This document shows positions 22,936 through 37,397 of a stretch of DNA of 64,000 bases, piece after piece; within the stretch, counting starts at the first letter, position 1, and each line of letters begins with the position of its first letter. This stretch comes from Kalaharituber pfeilii. Taxonomy: Eukaryota; Ascomycota; Pezizomycetes; Pezizales; Pezizaceae. The translations under genes and the position numbers were made by a program. Below the pieces are notes generated by a model. The model was given only the letters and a program-made list of their open reading frames with translations, ran no database searches and had not been told where the DNA came from. The stretch is from contig WHUZ01000075.1 of assembly GCA_015179045.1 (NCBI GenBank), positions 62,001 to 126,000 of the forward strand, read 5' to 3'.

Positions 22936-24390
22936 CTACCGTCTCCTCAAAAACCAATGGTAGGCCAATTGCATCGTCTCGGGCCCGAACGGACTGGGGA
23001 TCTCACTTGCGCCTGGCCTGGCCACAGGATGACGAAGGTAGACAGCATGACAGATGTTGAAGTTCACTTCTAGATAGCGCGGGATGAAGGCGAAGGGCGC
23101 GAGGAAGTCGCGGGGCTGCCACGGGGTGAGATAGGGTTTTGTTGGGTCGTAGGGGTTGAGAGGGTCGTGTTTGAGTTTTTTGGTATCGGTGGAGTCGGTG
23201 GAGTCGGTGGAGTCGGTGGAGTCGGAGGGATCAGAGGAAGGTATGGAGGTGGTGGAGGAAGAGGGAGTATTGGCAGCAGAAACGCCTTCTGCGGGTTTGG
23301 AGTCCATTGGGGCGGGTTTGGAGTCCTTGCTTTCGATGGGTTTGGCTTCGGCGGGCTTTGCTTCGGCATCCTTGGAGTTGGAGGCCTCGGCATTAGATTC
23401 CGATTCCGATTTCGAGGCCTCGGCGGCGTCCTCGGAGCCCTCGGACTTCTCGGACCCGGACTCGGACCCGGCTTTGGTGGCATTCTTCGGGCGTTTGTTT
23501 AGTTGCTCATGGTAGTGTTTGGGAGCGCCAGTGGCAAAGAGGACTTTTTCTGGGTCGACTGAGAACATATCGCCGGGATTGAGCATATAGGCAGGGTGTT
23601 TCATCTGCAAAGCTTCTCCGTTAGTTCATCTGCGACTCACGTATCCATATATGTCCCCAAAATCTGTGCAGATGCGAATTGCACAGGACAAAACCCACCT
23701 TCTTCCCATTCACATTCACAAACCCATGCACGACAAACTGCCTCGCCTGCCTTGCACTACTCGCAAACATTGCCCTGAAAATCGCCATATCGAGCCTACG
23801 CTCCATGGGCGCCCACATCTGATTCATATAAGGCACCCTCAACACCGTTTGTCCCTGATCCCCTCCACCTCCGGCCCTCATCCCCCCCGGCCCACCACCT
23901 AAATTCTTTGCATGCTCCGTCGGCGACAACAGGTCCAGACCACTACCCCTCCCCATCGCTTGCTCGCTACCGTCGCTTCCCGCTAGCACACGTGCGTTCA
24001 TGGGCACGACGCTGTGAAGAGAGTGCTTGAATATGTTCTGCCATGCGCGTTTGGTCAGGTGTTCCCCGTGGTACCGACGGGTCTCTTGCTTTGCGGCATA
24101 TTTTTGCTGAAAGTAAGTCCTGTCGGTAATACGAAGGGGGCGCTGCCGCACCAGGTTGTAAAGATTGTATTTGTTCCACGACTGGCGGATGCGCTGGAAT
24201 CAAATCTCAATGCCCTTTCCTCCCCCTAGGGGAGGGATGGGGGATGTTAGTGATTTTGGAGACGTAACGTGACGAATGGTGGGGCTTGTCATTTGGCGCA
24301 ATTGAGACGAGGTGCGGAGTGCAGGAGATGAGGGAGAACGGAGCAGACACATACCGCCTTCTTGAGCGAATAGAGCTTCTCCCGCGGCAT
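22936..24390 (-). CDS. NAM9: mitochondrial small-subunit ribosomal protein uS4m (Nam9-like)
   Basis: Exons in reading order are 24390-24355, 24193-23699 and 23604-22936, giving 399 residues. Exon 1 encodes only 12 residues ([12 protein letters not shown]) and joins at phase 0 to [14 protein letters not shown]. The N-terminal [11 protein letters not shown] stretch and the S4 RNA-binding domain ([13 protein letters not shown]...[25 protein letters not shown]) identify uS4m, which builds the mitochondrial 30S-type subunit. The exon 2/3 junction falls inside the S4 domain. After it comes a lineage-specific acidic Ser/Glu/Ala/Pro-rich insert of about 100 residues. This includes a perfect 4x9-nt repeat (23188-23223) encoding (Asp-Ser-Thr)n. 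A C-terminal [23 protein letters not shown] segment is again family-like. Confidence 0.93.
23188..23223. repeat. coding minisatellite, 4 x 9 nt
   Basis: GGTGGAGTC is repeated four times without error. On the coding (minus) strand it gives an Asp-Ser-Thr repeat in the acidic insert of uS4m. Copy number is likely variable between strains. Confidence 0.9.
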
Positions 24391-24722
24391 GGCCGGCGCG
24401 AATGGCAGAGGGTTGTGAAAGAGTGAGGTGGTGGTGGGTGGGGGGAGAGGGGAGGTGTTTGCCGAAGCTGCTTGCCCGGGTACAGAAATTTGACGGTCTC
24501 TTGTGCAAAATCTTGGCAACAACCCGACGTGGTCCCCGATGAAGCAGGACTAACTGAACCTGAGCATTTCTTACAAGTATGAACGAACAGGGCGAAAAGA
24601 AATGCCGTTGGTAGCCACCTGTCATTTACACAGTACAAAATACATTGACAAAGTAAGAACCAAGCGAAGAAACCAATACAAAACACCATGCACACCGAAG
24701 TCCCCAGCCATTAGAGCCCCGC
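24391..24722. promoter_or_regulatory. short tandem spacer, uS4m promoter / CAP 3' flank
   Basis: 332 bases separate the CAP stop from the uS4m start, both genes reading leftward. It must hold the CAP 3'UTR and the uS4m promoter. No specific motif is supported. Confidence 0.4.
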
Positions 24723-26531
24723 TCAACCAGCATGCTCCACAATCTCGCTGACCAGTTGCCCATTCTTTATACTGTGCCTTAACTGTTCCGGCACTGGTCT
24801 CTCAGCCCAATCACCATACTCGCCCGCTTCTGCAATCATGACATTGAATCCTGTTGTTTTGCTAGTGAAGATTTCAACATCCAAGCCCTCCTTGCCAATA
24901 TAGAGGATGCCCCCATCGCATCCATCGACCTGGACAGTTGGGACCTTGTTCGTGACTTGGATGGCGAACGAATTTGACTTGATAATGTCAACGCCAGATA
25001 CAAGGGATTCGCATGCCAAATGGGTCTTGATGCATTCACTCATGGTAATAGCGTTGCATTTTCCAGAAATTTTGATTACGACGTTCTTGCAGTGGCATAT
25101 TAAGATTGAGTGGCTAATTTCAACTTCTGGGAGAATGACATTGTGATCATTCTCGAAGTTTTCCTAGAAATATTGGGTGAGCATGACTCCAACAAAGGCA
25201 TGGATTTCTGTACATACGACTATCCACTTATTGCCATCAAGCTCCTTCTTTGGGTGCTTTTTCGACTTCATATGTGCTGGTTTCCTACCTGGAGGAGGAG
25301 CTGGAGATTTGCCTCTCACTGATTTTTCTGGTACGGCAGATGAAACTCTCAGCGTTGGGTTCTTGTGTGTCATTTCTGACTTATCTACTTTCTTGAGGCG
25401 CGATGTGATAGATGACCCCTGATTGATTTCTGCGAACACGGCATCTATCCCACTGGCAGCTTGAGCTGTGGTGTTGCCATCAAGTTGTGGTGGGGGTGGT
25501 GGTGGTGGTGGTGGAGGTGGGGGGGAGGTGGAGGTGGAGGGGAAGCTGCTGCTCCGGCAACAGGGACAGCAGATAAGGCAGCCAGAGCATCCTTAGCATC
25601 AATTCCTTCCTTCTCGTTCCATGCCACTCCGGCGAGGTGATGCTTCTTGACGTATGCCTGAAGAGCTTTTAGGACCGCGAAGAACGATTGAACCCATTCA
25701 ACATGCTTCTTCTCTCTGAGGACGAGTTGCTCCTGTGAGTAATTATTGTTATGTGAGAATGTAAAGCCAATACTTACTTGTTCTTGTACTCAGTCATAAC
25801 CCTATTTCCAAAGTATGCAGAAGCCTCGTGCATGCCCTTAACATGGTCTGCAGGCTTTGAATCAACAACCCAAACCAGAGCTAGGATACCTTCACTAACG
25901 GTGGAGAGATGGTCGTAGAACTGTGACCTAGGATTCAATTGTTCCCTGATCTCTCCGACGGCGGTGACTTCCTTCTGCATCCCACAAATGAGCTCCATGA
26001 ACAGGTTAGAGGATGCACTTGGCTTCTTCGCTTTCGTGGTGATTAACAGAAACTTCCTCTGCTCTGCAAAGCATCGCTCAACGATTTTGCTCTGGTAATC
26101 CAAGTTCATTAACTTTGGCCTCTGCCTATTTGGGGAAGTCAATGTCCCACCTGCTCGGCAACCAGTCCGCCCAGGTCATTACTCAATTCTACATATTTCT
26201 GCACCTCGGTGTTGATCAAGGCGTCGAAATCTTGCAAGGAGGCTGTCTCTGGTGGAGCTACTACTGAAGGAGGTGCGGGCGCTCCCGTTGGGGCAACTGG
26301 GGAGACGACGGAGGAGGATGCTTGAACAGAAGTCGTGCTTCCGTTTGGAATTGGAGTTGCAACAGTTGACGACAGCCCGCTAGGAATCGCGGCCAGGTCC
26401 TCCAAGCGAGATGTTGCCGCCTCCAAGCTGTATTTCCCAAATTAGGGCAACTCTGGGAGCCGCAACAGGGCTAGAGAGCTAGCTTACCGCTTGATGAGCG
26501 TTGTGAGATTGTACATCTGCGGGGTCGACAT
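24723..26531 (-). CDS. SRV2: adenylyl cyclase-associated protein (CAP/Srv2), one-base frame break
   Basis: Exons in reading order are 26531-26488, 26427-26151, 26091-25778, 25715-25218 and 25163-24723, about 524 residues if the frame is restored. The protein promotes actin turnover with cofilin and links Ras to adenylyl cyclase. The N-terminal coiled motif (LIKRLEAATSRLEDLA) and the helical folded domain (SKIVERCFAEQRKF to EWVQSFFAVLKAL) come first. Then follow a polyproline tract, the WH2-like KVDKSEMTHKNP segment, and the C-terminal CARP beta-helix (ELDGNKWIV|ENFEND to the end). The fourth exon starts at the internal acceptor CCTCAG, which keeps phase. Exon lengths sum to 1574, one short of a multiple of three. 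The break lies in the polyproline codons, at a run of seven G/C bases (25519-25525). Confidence 0.92.
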
Positions 26532-27057
26532 TGTGGGGATGAACCTGCGATATGTCCGGGGACTTCTGTGGAGGGGGAGGGGGGATCTTGGGGAGAACAG
26601 GATGGGAAGCTGGGGTGTTGATGAGGGGGTGCTTCGCGAGGCAGCCCTCGAGGGGCTTAGGGGGCGGGGGGTATTCATGGGCGCAGCCCCCGCCAGAGCT
26701 GCACGGCGCACTGTCAGCAGCGTGCCATACCAGGGCGGGCCTCGCGCTGCTTGGCGGCCGCCAGAGCAGTGCGCGCCAAGCTCTTACGTGAGCGCTTGGC
26801 GCAGGCCAATTAAGTGCACTCCGCGTCCACTTCGCGTGCTCCCCTGTCCGCCCTTGTCCGCCCCGCACCCCCCCCCGCCACGGTGCACCTATCTCGAGAA
26901 AGACTTATCGCGACCACGGACGCCCCTTGGTTTTCCAACGCGTTCTCGCTTTTCCCCGTACATTGCGTGCTCTGGACGCCTTTTCAAAGGTCAATTAATA
27001 TTTTCCCTGCACTCCATAGAAAAAGGTCGCTATATATTATATATTCGGTTCCCCAAT
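26532..27057. promoter_or_regulatory. bidirectional promoter between CAP and MCM3
   Basis: 526 bases between divergent starts, GC-rich. An ACGCGT hexamer at 26938-26943, about 115 bases before the MCM3 start, matches the MCB site bound by the MBF G1/S factor in yeasts, which controls many MCM genes. A single hexamer is weak evidence because about sixteen are expected by chance in 64 kb. A long plus-strand frame from 26491 that runs into MCM3 is not considered coding upstream of 27058. Confidence 0.5.
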
Positions 27058-29910
<2,853 letters not shown>

Positions 29911-31850
29911 AAGGAGAGAAATTGTGCTGGGAGGCTGGACTGGAGAGTTATACAAGGCTGTCTTATGGGTAGCAGCAACGTTGGCCCTTTTGCCCTGTTG
30001 AATTTATTTTATTTTTTTTCTCCCTGGATGTATCTCGAATGAAGAGGTTACAAAGCTTTGGTATGATTGTATGATTGGTGTGCTTGTATAACGTGTCATG
30101 AATTAATCTGGGTTCCCAAAAAAAAGGACAAATTACAGAAACATAGATTGATTATTGGCAAGATCGCCATGAGTCGTCGCTGTATCGACTATCTGTGTTA
30201 CTTATTCTACATGGATTTATCATGTTAAACGTTCAAGACGAGAACTTTACATGGACATAAACTGTTTCTTAATGACAGAAACTACCATTACCCTCAATTG
30301 CTCTTACGACCTCCCCTTCCAATTTGCCCAGACAACCCTTTGCTCCTCTATTCCCATTCCAACCCTTCCTCACCAGTCCACCCATCCCACCAGTCCACCC
30401 ATCCCATGCAGCCTCCCCTCCCTCTCCTCCACCTCTTCCACTCCGTCTCACCAGATAGAGAACTAAAGAGCTCCCTGTGTTTCCGAATTTCTTCTTGAGT
30501 AATTTACTTTGCAATTGCTTGTAACTTTGTTTTCGCTGGTGCGTTCTGCCCGAAACTTGTCTAGAATACGGAGAACGAGAGACCCGGATCCATTGTGGGC
30601 AGCTACAATGAGTTGATGATAGGGATTGGAAACTTGCGTATGCAAGCATAGTTCCGAACCCGACCTATGATACCCCATGTGGGGCCGGAATGGGGGGCTT
30701 GCTGCCAAGAAACCACTGGCGTGTGCTACCCTCGCGTCCGGACAGCTGTTTGTACTAGTACTGAGTACTTCTGTTTAGGTTCATCATTTGTATGGCGATT
30801 ATCTACGTAGATGAGATTGTCTTTAGGGCAGGACTCCGAGGAAATTGAGACGAGTTCATATTAGCGTATTTATATAGTAATGGCAAAGGATTCTCACCAG
30901 CTGCCAGTAGGCTGGTTGAAGCAGCATGTGTGCTAAGTAGCATAAATACTACATCCAGTGGTACGTATCAAGAGCGATGAATGCTGGTGAAAACAATCAT
31001 CATGAACCGGCTAAACGGGGGAGTCTACCACTGACTGCACATGTGAAACTGACGGGTTCCGACGCAGGAAGGGGGCTTGCATCCCTGCATCATGCTTCCT
31101 GGAGCCGGAGCCCAGCAGCCAATTACTCCGGGGCTGTCTACTGTTACTTGGACGTATGCGTATGCATATGTGGATGCAGCAGAGAACGGGGGGGGGGGGG
31201 GGGGGGGGGCGACATAACGGTATGTAACGGTCAGATTGGGTGTGGGCGTGTGGGCGCGATGGCTCGCGCGCCGCTGAAAGTCACGCTAGCGCAGCCCTGA
31301 GCTCCGTGTGGAACGTGGATGGTCATGAATCGATCTCGCGCTCGAAGCAGGTGGAGTGGTGTGTTCTCGCGTTCTGCACGGCGCCCCTGTGCGCCCTGGC
31401 CGCCCTCGCCTCCGATCTTGCAACCCCCCCCCCCCCCCAACCCACCCCCGCCCAGACACAAGCACAGCACGCAAACGCCCTCCTGGGAATGTACTCGAGT
31501 ACTGACTGAGAATCCCGTGGCGAGCAAGTGCTTGAGGTATCGAATTATAACTGACTGATCGGCCTGCGTCTGGTGCTGCTTCTGCATCAGTCCCGTGCTT
31601 CGTGCCGCACCCACCCCCTCCCCCCCCAAGTCGCCACAGAACACACAGCAGGCCTCCAAAGATTTACATGTGCTGCTTACAGCCTGTTTGCCTTTGCAAC
31701 TTCATTTATTAATCCCCCAGCAGCTCAGTGTCCATCGACTGCCGGCTTGTGCCCAACTTATTATCCCCCACGCAGCGAACACCCCAGCAGTATTTGGCAT
31801 CCCCAGGGCTTGATCGACGATCGCCTTGGATGTAATTTGGTTCAACTTGG
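29911..31850. other. spacer and upstream region of the Spo71-like gene
   Basis: No gene is supported. It holds a 22-base G run (31188-31209), a 13-base C run (about 31426-31438) and the palindrome TACTCGAGTA at 31492-31501. The last 500 bases are the probable promoter of the downstream gene. Confidence 0.45.
31188..31209. repeat. 22-base poly-G tract
   Basis: An uninterrupted G homopolymer in intergenic DNA. Such runs are unstable and hard to sequence, so its length should not be trusted. Confidence 0.9.
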
Positions 31851-34800
31851 ATGACCACTATAGCTCCTACAAGAGCGCGAGGGCCTACCGGCAGCCAGGG
31901 CTCCACAGATCCCAATCTCGAAAATTCACTTGACCCGAATTCATACACCATACATAGACTGGTGAGTCCCTTTGGCTAAAGCATCCCCCCCCCTGAAACG
32001 GAAAAAAGGCTTGTACTGACAGTGCTGAGCAAGCACCACGCAACTGCACCGCATCTACATGTAACCACACGGCGAATGTAAGCCCCAGTCCAAGTCGCAC
32101 CTGCAATGTCCTGGGGTGGATGCTGTGCTGACATACTTGTGTATCATAGCTTCATCGGGCCGGTGCCTAAGGGATGGCTCAAGAATCACCGGGGAGAATG
32201 GTACAAACACCACCTGCATATGAATTACTCCCGTAGGGAAGCTACATTTACCGCGGATGCCAACGTTGTCGGGCAAAGGAAGTTAACCAATATTAATTTT
32301 CCGCAGTCAAATGGGAGCTCAAGTGCGGCGAATGGGGACCAATTAATAGACATGGCAGAAGCTTTGGATGACAGCTCAGAGCCTCAGTCAACAACAGGAT
32401 CAATACCAATACCTGGAGGGGAAGGACGAAGGGAAAGCAATGGGGATGGGCAAGCGTTCATGTCAGTCCGGAGTACCAAATCGGCACCGATGGACATTGT
32501 TCAAGGGCGGGGATCAAGTCACCGACAAGCATATTCTACTGTGTCTTCAAGGCCAGGAATTGAGCGAGGAGAATCGTGGCAGACGGCAAGCGAATCTTTC
32601 GGAGGCCGAAGCCCTATTCAGAGTGGCCCATCGGATTGGCAGAATGAGGCATTGGTTACTTTGTCGCCTGAACCAGATGATGCCGGTACCACGTCCCAGC
32701 ACCCAACCAGAATCACCAGCTTGATTACGGAGGATCCAGCGCCAATGCCGAGTGGAAGTGAATTTGGAGGTAGTATTGTAGTACCATCGTCCTTAGAGGC
32801 GTCGCATTCTCTGGCGTCCCTACTAATGCATGATAATGAAGCCCGAAAGAAAAAGACCAAAAGTCCACCGCAACGGTCGTCTCGCTCGCTTCTCAAAACT
32901 CCGTCTTTCCTATCACCTGCTAGGTTACGTTCCAGGGCTCAATCCCAAACTCCGGATCCGGAAGGTAGACCAAAGATTTCTACTAATAATGATCGTGTAG
33001 CTGGAGGAATGGTCCGCTTTAATACAGCGGTTGACATTCATGAGAGAGACAGGCAGCTTCAGCTTAAACTTGCAGAATTGAGTCGCAGAAGGACTTTACG
33101 CAGCGTTGGTCGACATTCCAGGGCCAGGCGGCGAGACGGAGAGATTATCAAAATGGAAAACATGCTTGTTCGCGTTGAATGCGTCAAGGCGACACTACCA
33201 GTCGACTATGATGACCGTGAGAGTATCAAGTATGATACCCAAGTTTTAGAGAGATGGAGAGAGTTCATCGTTGTTTGTCGAGAAGGCACCGGCGAAGATA
33301 ACTCCATGTACATGCAACTATACAAAAGTCGAACTGTACCCGCCATTGACCGAAAGCATATCTCCAGTCATTCCACTTTGACTGTTCCTCTGACACCTCG
33401 CTCTACACATGTGAATTTGTATTCATCACTTGATAAGTCTTTGGTCATTTGGCATCCACGGAAGTCATACACATTCATCTACATACTTAGGCCTCGTTGT
33501 TCATCTTCTTCCATCGAGTGGTATACGTTTCTTAGGAAGGCGCTTGGGTGGCAGAGACCAGAGTCGTTGCAAATTGTGGTTCCTTATTTGGAGGTTACCC
33601 TGACTATTGGAAATCCGTTTGACAAGGTTGAACAGAAGATTGCAGAGACAAATGGGAATACGGAAGTGGGTGCACTGCTTCAAGAAGAGCAAGCTATAGC
33701 GGGCGATCTGATAATGAAGTCCATGGATATGTTACGAAAGTGCCATCAATGGGACGGCTTGTTGGACAAATGGATGCGAGAAGAGCGGATGGGGCTTGCC
33801 TGGAGAAAATATGATCGCCTTGAGTGGATACATGGGGTATGCTAGATTTGCTCACATACATTAGCAACAGATACTGATCGTTTTATAGGTTAATGAGCAG
33901 AGAATGTATGGCACAATTGGAATGCAGAGGGTAGGTACTAAAATTTATACTGATAACCATCCACATGCTCACCTTCTGCCTAGACTCATGTGCTCGAACT
34001 ACGCCCAAAGATCCACTATCCAACTGAGACTAAAGTGGCCTCAGGAGAGAAGATGATTGAACCAGCCCCAGGTATGTCAGCTTCATAGCACAATCTGGGA
34101 TCATGTACTAACTCCAATCAGTGGAAGGATTTCTGGTCCGCCTAAGTCGCGGTACAGGACGGCACCGGCAATACCCCAATCTTTACTTTGCCAAACGTTA
34201 CTACTGGAGTGTTCATGACAACCTATTATGCTTTTGCCGACCTGCTCGTGCGCTACCACCAGCTCCACCCAAACTAAACGTGCACGACGGCGTTGTCCCT
34301 CCAACAAGTCAACTTATTGACAAAATCCCGATCATATATGGTGTGGCACCTTACGAGCTCGATGCCCACAGCGAAATTGAGTGGCTTAAAACTGGAAACA
34401 TGGAGTACCAAGAGAGAAGGGACCTTGATGCTTACAATGAAGCGGAACGGAAGGTCAATACGCTGCTTAGAGCGGAGGGGTTTATTGATTTGACGAAGGT
34501 GGAAAAGGTGCAGCTTATACGGAAGGATGCCGCGGACGAGGCACCAGATCAGAGCGTGGAGTCGCCGGTCACGGACACTATTTGGGAAGATGGAGCAACA
34601 GATGAAACGTATCATGAGAAGGTATTCAAGCTGGTGTTGACGAATGGGTTGGATGTAAAGTTTCAAGTAGGTTATTCAGTGCATACAGGTGTAGGGAGTA
34701 GTGCTAATATGTATCGTTAGACGCATGACAAGCAAACCAGAGATGAGTGGGTCACTAGGCTGCGCAATTTGGTGGTGTATTGGAAGGCAAGAGACCTGGA

Positions 34801-35586
34801 GGATATGACACTTGTCCGTAAGGTGCGCAACGAGAACTTGAAAGAGCTGCATATCGACGAGGAGATGGAAGCTCTAGTTGGGCAGCGTGCAAGAAAGTGG
34901 GAGGTGTCGTATGCATGTGTCTCGCCAGAGTTGTACCATGCCTGTGGGTTATCATCTTGCAGGGCTATTACAGTATGTTCAATTCGCCCTGATGACGCTT
35001 TCTCTTACGTTGTGTTAGAGTTTGGCTGACTGTGAATCTTTAGATGTCCGGCACGCTCTACCGTAAACCCCGCAAACACTCCACCTTCGCTCGCTACTAT
35101 GTTGTCCTCTGCCACGGCGAACTCATCCTCTTCCATGAATCTCCCCGGAAGGCCTCTGGCGAGCCGATCCCGCACATCCATCACGAACGACATTCCTCTG
35201 TCCCCCTGCAAGACTGCTTCATTTATTCCGGTACGATCACCTCCGGCGATCTTATTTACCATCCACAAACCTTCGACACCAATGGTCCAGTTCGACATGC
35301 GTTGCCACGCATATATAAGGATGGTCTGACGAGTCAGGATGAGGAGCCGATGCTGTGCTTTGTATTGTGGCATGGGAGGAGGAAGGGGTTTAGGACGGGG
35401 AAAGATCAGCAAGGGAATACAGTACATACGATTGGGACGAGGCTGGGAATGCCTGGTGGGGGAGGAAAGGCGTTGGTGTTTAAGGCGCCATCGAGAGTGC
35501 ATAGGGATGTGTGGGTGATGAATATTGCGATGGAGATTGAAAGGTTACACACGAAGGCATTTGACGACATTACGGTGAAGCCGTGA
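31851..35586 (+). CDS. SPO71: Mug56/Spo71-family protein with tandem PH domains
   Basis: Exons are 31851-31961, 32034-32077, 32150-33836, 33889-33930, 33984-34071, 34122-34666, 34721-34972 and 35044-35586, giving 1103 residues. The start lies two small exons upstream of the long frame; it is chosen because splicing yields the conserved LHVTTRR|IFIGPVPKGWL entry. A Ser-rich disordered region (about 80-330) follows. Then come an unusual PH-like region (FIVVCREG to WYTFLRKALGW), the conserved EGFLVRLSRGTGRHRQYPNLYFAKRYYWSVHDNLLCF block with a split PH domain ending THDKQTRDEWVTRLR, and a last PH domain (GTLYRKPRKHSTFARYYVVLC). Yeast Spo71 recruits Vps13 to the prospore membrane and fission yeast mug56 is meiotically induced, so a role in sporulation membranes is likely by homology. 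All joins keep phase. Confidence 0.88.
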
Positions 35587-35716
35587 AGGTGGAAGGATAT
35601 GATGAGGGTTTGTTTCCGTGGGTTCGTTGTGTTTTGTGTATTGATACGGATGTGGGAGTTCTGTACTCTAATATTTTATACCACCCTATTTTGTAATTCT
35701 GGCAATTTTTCGGTCC

Positions 35717-35757
<41 letters not shown>

Positions 35758-35956
35758 CCAATTTTTTCCCCCGATTTTATTTATTTTTTTTTTTTTTTTC
35801 TCGATAATCGTTTGCTTGGAGGGTCGCATTTTACATCTATTTTCAAATTTTTTCAATTTTTTTTCTCCATTCATTGCACTTGTTCTCTTCATGTTCACAT
35901 GCACATTTGGGGGGGTGTACTTAGTAGTTACATGTAATTATTTCTTCTGGAATATG

Positions 35957-35993
<37 letters not shown>

Positions 35994-36601
35994 CTTTTTT
36001 TTTCCCTCGGAAAAGTTGTTGTTTCTCTCTTCCAAAAGGCTGATGGGATATTTTGATGATAGTTCGACAAAAGTTTTCGATTATATAATTCAAGCTACTA
36101 TTTAGAAAGTATTTTTTTTTTTTTTTTCTCCTCTTTGATAATAATAATAATCACAACTTTCAAACACTGACGTACGTTTCTATATTAGTTCTTCTAGCTC
36201 TTTTTTTTACTCTCACTGTATGTGGAGGACAATTTTTTACCCTGATTCTCTGTATCCCCCTATAGTTTCGTAGTCCGCACAACCATTCATCTGCGAGAAA
36301 GCGTAAGATTGATAAGATTGAATGTTTTGGTTCAAAATTTTGTAGATATATATATAACTGTACAGTAACGTATTTCTGTTTTTTTCAACCACGTAAGTGG
36401 CCTCATGTGGTCAGTCTGCCCATAGTGTAGTGTAGCGTTGTCCATATTGCCATCAACTATCATCATAGAGCTCTATTACCTCCTTCACATACAAACGTCA
36501 ACAGGATATATATATGGATATATATCCCTACAACCCCGCTTCTTCTCTCTTCTTCCCCCCACTTCCTACACAAAATAAACACACACGTACGCCCAAAATT
36601 C
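35587..36601. repeat. convergent 3' spacer with long poly-T tracts
   Basis: About 1 kb between converging genes. It contains T runs of 38 (35720-35757) and 35 (35959-35993) and several shorter ones, plus AT dinucleotide stretches near 36350 and 36510. It probably holds both 3'UTRs; no gene is seen. Confidence 0.6.
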
Positions 36602-37397
36602 CTAGAGTCCCAAAACACCCCGCTCCTCTGCCTTCACCACCACAGCGCCCTTCCTCTTGCCTGCTCCCTCCCCGTCCCGAACCCACCCCATCCGCCTGGG
36701 TGGCCATACGATAGCCTTGACTTTAGCGGTAATGAGGCCCTGTGGAATCTATATTTCTTTGGAACTCCGCCCCCCCCCCCGGAGTACTCGCTTTATTAGC
36801 CACTGTTCACGGCGAGGTATTTATTTGCAGTTGACATGACAAACAGAAACAATAACAAGAAATAAACGAGAAAACGACTCACCGGCCCATACTCATTACT
36901 ATCTAAACTCCACCTTCCTTCATCGCCCTCCACCCAGACATGTCCTTTCGGTACTTCGACTAAGGTCTTTTCCTCGGCCCCCACCACCTCATGCACCAGC
37001 ACCAACCCATCCCATCTCCCCCTCCGCTTCCCCCTCCCTGCGCGCGCAGCAGCGGTGCCCTAGGCCTAATCACGTCCCCCTGCACCCCCACCACCCTCTT
37101 GACCACACCCTTCTCTGGGTCCTGCGGGTGCCGAAACACCACAATGTCGCCCCTCTTCAACGGGCGAGTCCGCACCTGCCATTTGGTTGTCAGAACGCAG
37201 TCACGAGCCGGTAGAGTGGGTATGCGGTCGTCTCCCGGCGGGTAGAATGGGGTCAAGGTCGGTGACATTGAGCGGCCGCGGACCCAGAACAGGGACCCGA
37301 CATGGTCTGTCAGGAAGATGAGAGGGGGCAGAGTGAGGAGGATGGTGGAGGGTAGGGAGCGGAGGGAGGGAAGTGGGGGAAGGAGGATGGAGGCCAT
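36602..37397 (-). CDS. IMP2: mitochondrial inner membrane protease subunit 2, one-base frame break
   Basis: Exons in reading order are 37397-36883 and 36748-36602, about 220 residues if one base is restored. This is an S26 signal-peptidase-type serine protease that cleaves sorting signals of inner-membrane and intermembrane-space proteins. A hydrophobic N-terminal segment (about 15-30) precedes the catalytic Ser43 in GRSMSPT and the Lys100 of the [11 protein letters not shown] motif. The HVWVEGDE and SLDSNEYGP boxes follow. The intron (134 nt) joins NEYGP to [17 protein letters not shown]. Between [10 protein letters not shown] and LVLVHEVVG the frame changes by one base within a G-rich stretch (coding strand; forward 37010-37040). 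Exons total 662 bases, one short of a multiple of three, so a single missing G/C explains it. A two-base loss or a real mutation remains possible. Confidence 0.88.

Noticed and set aside
23070..23515. Pro-rich and Gly-rich ORFs over uS4m
   Set aside because: Frame shadows of the acidic repeat insert of the real gene.
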